Assembly: GCA_947446935.1 (NCBI GenBank)
Contig: CANFIV010000012.1
Location: 1-11,825, forward strand
Source: Sphingomonadaceae bacterium
GTDB lineage: Bacteria > Pseudomonadota > Alphaproteobacteria > Sphingomonadales > Sphingomonadaceae
Direction: 5' to 3'
Length of the DNA: 11,825 nucleotides
Made by a program: the position numbers and the translations under genes. Shown piece after piece: positions 10,763 to 11,825 of the stretch (the first letter of the stretch is position 1; the number at the start of each line of letters is the position of its first letter). Under the pieces are notes generated by a model that did not search any database, was not told the DNA's origin, and worked only from the letters and a program-made list of their open reading frames with translations.

Positions 10763-10853
10763 GCGCTGGACGGGTGATTCCGTGCGCGGTTACGTGATGA
10801 ATCGTACCGTTTTCGGTCTCGCACATCGCGGATATCAGGAGTTTAGGAGCTGA

Positions 10854-11510
10854 ATGGCATACGCTGACCAACAGATGAGCGGTAACAAGATCACCGCGCT
10901 CATCGTCGTTGCGATCCTCCATATCGTCGTCGGCTACGCTCTGGTTACAGGGCTGGCTTATGAGGCGTTCAAGAAGATCAAAGAGGTGACATCGGCGGTC
11001 AACATCGAGGAAGAGAAGCCTCCCGAGACTCCGCCGCCTCCCCCGCCAAAGCAGGATACGCCGCCGCCCATCGTGGCGCCGCCGCCTCCCGTGTCTTTCA
11101 CCCAGGCTGTGCAGCCGCAGATGGAAACCGTGTCGACTCCGCCGCCTCCGGCGCCTGTGTTCGTCACGCCCGCTCCGCCGCCGCCGCCTCCGCCGCCGCC
11201 GCCGAAGTTCCAGCCGAAGAGCGCTGCGCCCAAGGGCAATCCTGCGAACTGGGCGACGTCGAACGACTATCCCTCGCGCGCTCTGCGTGAAGAGCGTGAA
11301 GGCATCACCGGTTTCCGTGTGACTGTCGGTACCGACGGGAAAGTGGCGGATTGCCAGGTGACGCGTTCGAGCGGCAGCCCTGATCTCGATCAGGCAACGT
11401 GCGACAACATCAGGCGTCGTGCCCGGTTCGCGCCGGCCACGGACGGTGAAGGTAATCCCACCACCGGTGCATATTCGAGTTCGATCCGCTGGGTCATTCC
11501 TAAGGACTGA
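10854..11510 (+). CDS. tonB: Energy transducer TonB
   Basis: The protein has 218 residues. It couples the proton-driven ExbB-ExbD motor in the inner membrane to TonB-dependent outer-membrane receptors. A short cytoplasmic N-terminus is followed by one membrane anchor at about 13-34 with a histidine at position 23, comparable to the anchor histidine of E. coli TonB. A rigid proline-rich periplasmic span at 56-121 includes ten consecutive prolines (108-117). The C-terminal TonB domain at about 137-218 shows YPSRALREEREG, FRVTVGTDGKV, SSGSPDLDQAT, RRARFAPATD and IRWVIPKD. It contains a cysteine pair, C167 and C183, absent from E. coli TonB. AGGAG (10845-10849) lies 4 bases before the ATG and a second AGGAG lies 8 bases further upstream; an internal ATG at codon 8 has no such site. 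exbB begins 82 bp downstream, which supports the call. Confidence 0.95.
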   Translation: MAYADQQMSGNKITALIVVAILHIVVGYALVTGLAYEAFKKIKEVTSAVNIEEEKPPETPPPPPPKQDTPPPIVAPPPPVSFTQAVQPQMETVSTPPPPAPVFVTPAPPPPPPPPPPKFQPKSAAPKGNPANWATSNDYPSRALREEREGITGFRVTVGTDGKVADCQVTRSSGSPDLDQATCDNIRRRARFAPATDGEGNPTTGAYSSSIRWVIPKD

Positions 11511-11514
11511 TCCG

Positions 11515-11531
11515 GCGCGGTCTGACCGCGC
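11515..11531 (+). other. Stem-loop in the tonB-exbB gap
   Basis: GCGCGGT (11515-11521), loop CTG, ACCGCGC (11525-11531) is a perfect 7-bp GC-rich hairpin four bases after the tonB stop. The nearest T-run (11552-11556) is about 20 bases away, too far for a standard intrinsic terminator. It could partly block readthrough or protect the upstream mRNA end after processing. The 82-bp gap contains no convincing promoter. Confidence 0.45.
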
Positions 11532-11592
11532 AAGCACAACCTGAACTTATCTTTTTGACCCTTGCTACGATATTTTGAAGAGGAAGACCCGA

Positions 11593-11825
11593 ATGCTCAT
11601 CCAAACGCTCGCCGCGGTAGCAACCTCCGCCGCGCCGCAGAACAAGTTCGGCTTTGTTGAAGCCCTGCAGGCCGGTGGTTTCATCGCCTACTCCACCGTC
11701 TCGATCCTCGGCATCATGTCGTTCGGCTCGTTCTTTATCCTGTTCACCAAGTTCTTCGAACAGCAGAAGATCATGGGTCAGTACAAGACCCTCGCCGCTT
11801 TCTGGCGCGCCCCCAGCCTTCGTGA
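11593..11825 (+). CDS. exbB: ExbB, TonB-system motor subunit (MotA/TolQ/ExbB family), partial at 3' end
   Basis: The first 77 codons are present; the frame is open to the window edge, and the TGA-looking last bases are out of frame. ExbB is the oligomeric inner-membrane scaffold of the TonB motor and forms a proton channel with ExbD. The start is the ATG at 11593, with GAGGA (11580-11584) 8 bases upstream. The N-terminus MLIQTLAAVATSAAPQNKFG is followed by FVEALQAGGFIAYSTVSILG, a first membrane helix at about 29-51 (IMSFGSFFILFTKFFEQQKI), and then the start of the cytoplasmic domain with FWRAPSLR. This pattern (EAL..GGF, then a helix ending in SF.ILFTK.FEQQK) is typical of sphingomonad ExbB proteins as I recall them. 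tonB lies directly upstream on the same strand. exbD would be expected just beyond the window but is not seen. Confidence 0.92.
   Translation, partial: MLIQTLAAVATSAAPQNKFGFVEALQAGGFIAYSTVSILGIMSFGSFFILFTKFFEQQKIMGQYKTLAAFWRAPSLR

Larger units (their letters stand above)
10516..10853. other. 338-bp divergent intergenic region between the exported-protein gene and tonB
   Basis: This stretch holds the control regions of both neighbours. I see a candidate minus-strand promoter (10634-10663), a 7-bp inverted repeat GCCGACA (10682-10688) / TGTCGGC (10708-10714), and a perfect 12-bp palindrome at 10751-10762. Two AGGAG motifs (10837-10841 and 10845-10849) lie before tonB. No Fur-type box of the GATAATGATAATCATTATC kind is present. 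A 43-codon frame at 10666-10797 lacks a ribosome binding site and is not called. No RNA gene is recognisable. Confidence 0.6.

Noticed and set aside
10666..10797. A 43-codon plus-strand frame upstream of tonB beginning MKARKSRQRVPCTRC
   Set aside because: There is no Shine-Dalgarno sequence before the ATG, no recognisable domain, and it covers the likely control region of tonB.
10635..11537. Minus-strand open frame opposite tonB, very arginine-rich
   Set aside because: It is in the codon-aligned antisense frame of tonB; the arginine runs are the reverse complement of tonB proline and alanine codons.
11555..11576. TTGACC followed by TACGAT/TATTTT as an exbB promoter
   Set aside because: The gaps between the boxes are only 5-10 bases, far short of the roughly 17 needed.

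Overview
The window is a GC-rich stretch of bacterial chromosome. It most likely comes from an alphaproteobacterium of the Sphingomonadales (Novosphingobium/Sphingomonas-like). This rests on the rpoC and GlpX protein sequences, the strong avoidance of TTA, CTA and TCA codons, the TonB-ExbB type, and two exported proteins of unknown function whose sequences resemble conserved sphingomonad hypotheticals known to me from memory. The genus is an inference, not a demonstrated assignment.

Layout from left to right: the last 62 codons of rpoB (+), a 119-bp gap filled by an imperfect palindromic repeat, complete rpoC (+) and its intrinsic terminator. Next comes a membrane chemoreceptor gene (+), convergent with glpX (-), which encodes class II fructose-1,6-bisphosphatase. 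A short exported cysteine-containing protein (+, TTG start) is wedged between glpX and hom (-), which encodes homoserine dehydrogenase with an ACT domain. It starts 58 bp from glpX and ends 6 bp from hom. A second exported protein of unknown function (-) lies upstream of hom. A 338-bp divergent intergenic region follows, then tonB (+) and the first 77 codons of exbB (+), which runs off the window.

How the genes work together: rpoB and rpoC encode the beta and beta' subunits of RNA polymerase and form the end of the ribosomal-protein/RNA-polymerase operon. glpX serves gluconeogenesis, and hom serves the threonine/methionine branch of the aspartate pathway. TonB and ExbB are two parts of the inner-membrane motor that energises outer-membrane receptors. 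The chemoreceptor stands alone, with no che or flagellar genes in view.

I see no phage, insertion sequence, CRISPR array, tRNA or rRNA, and no convincing new multi-gene system. This is mainly an ordinary core-genome region. The points worth a second look are the repeat inside the rpoB-rpoC gap, the opposite-strand exported gene inserted between hom and glpX, the palindromes at gene ends, and a 12-bp palindrome upstream of tonB.
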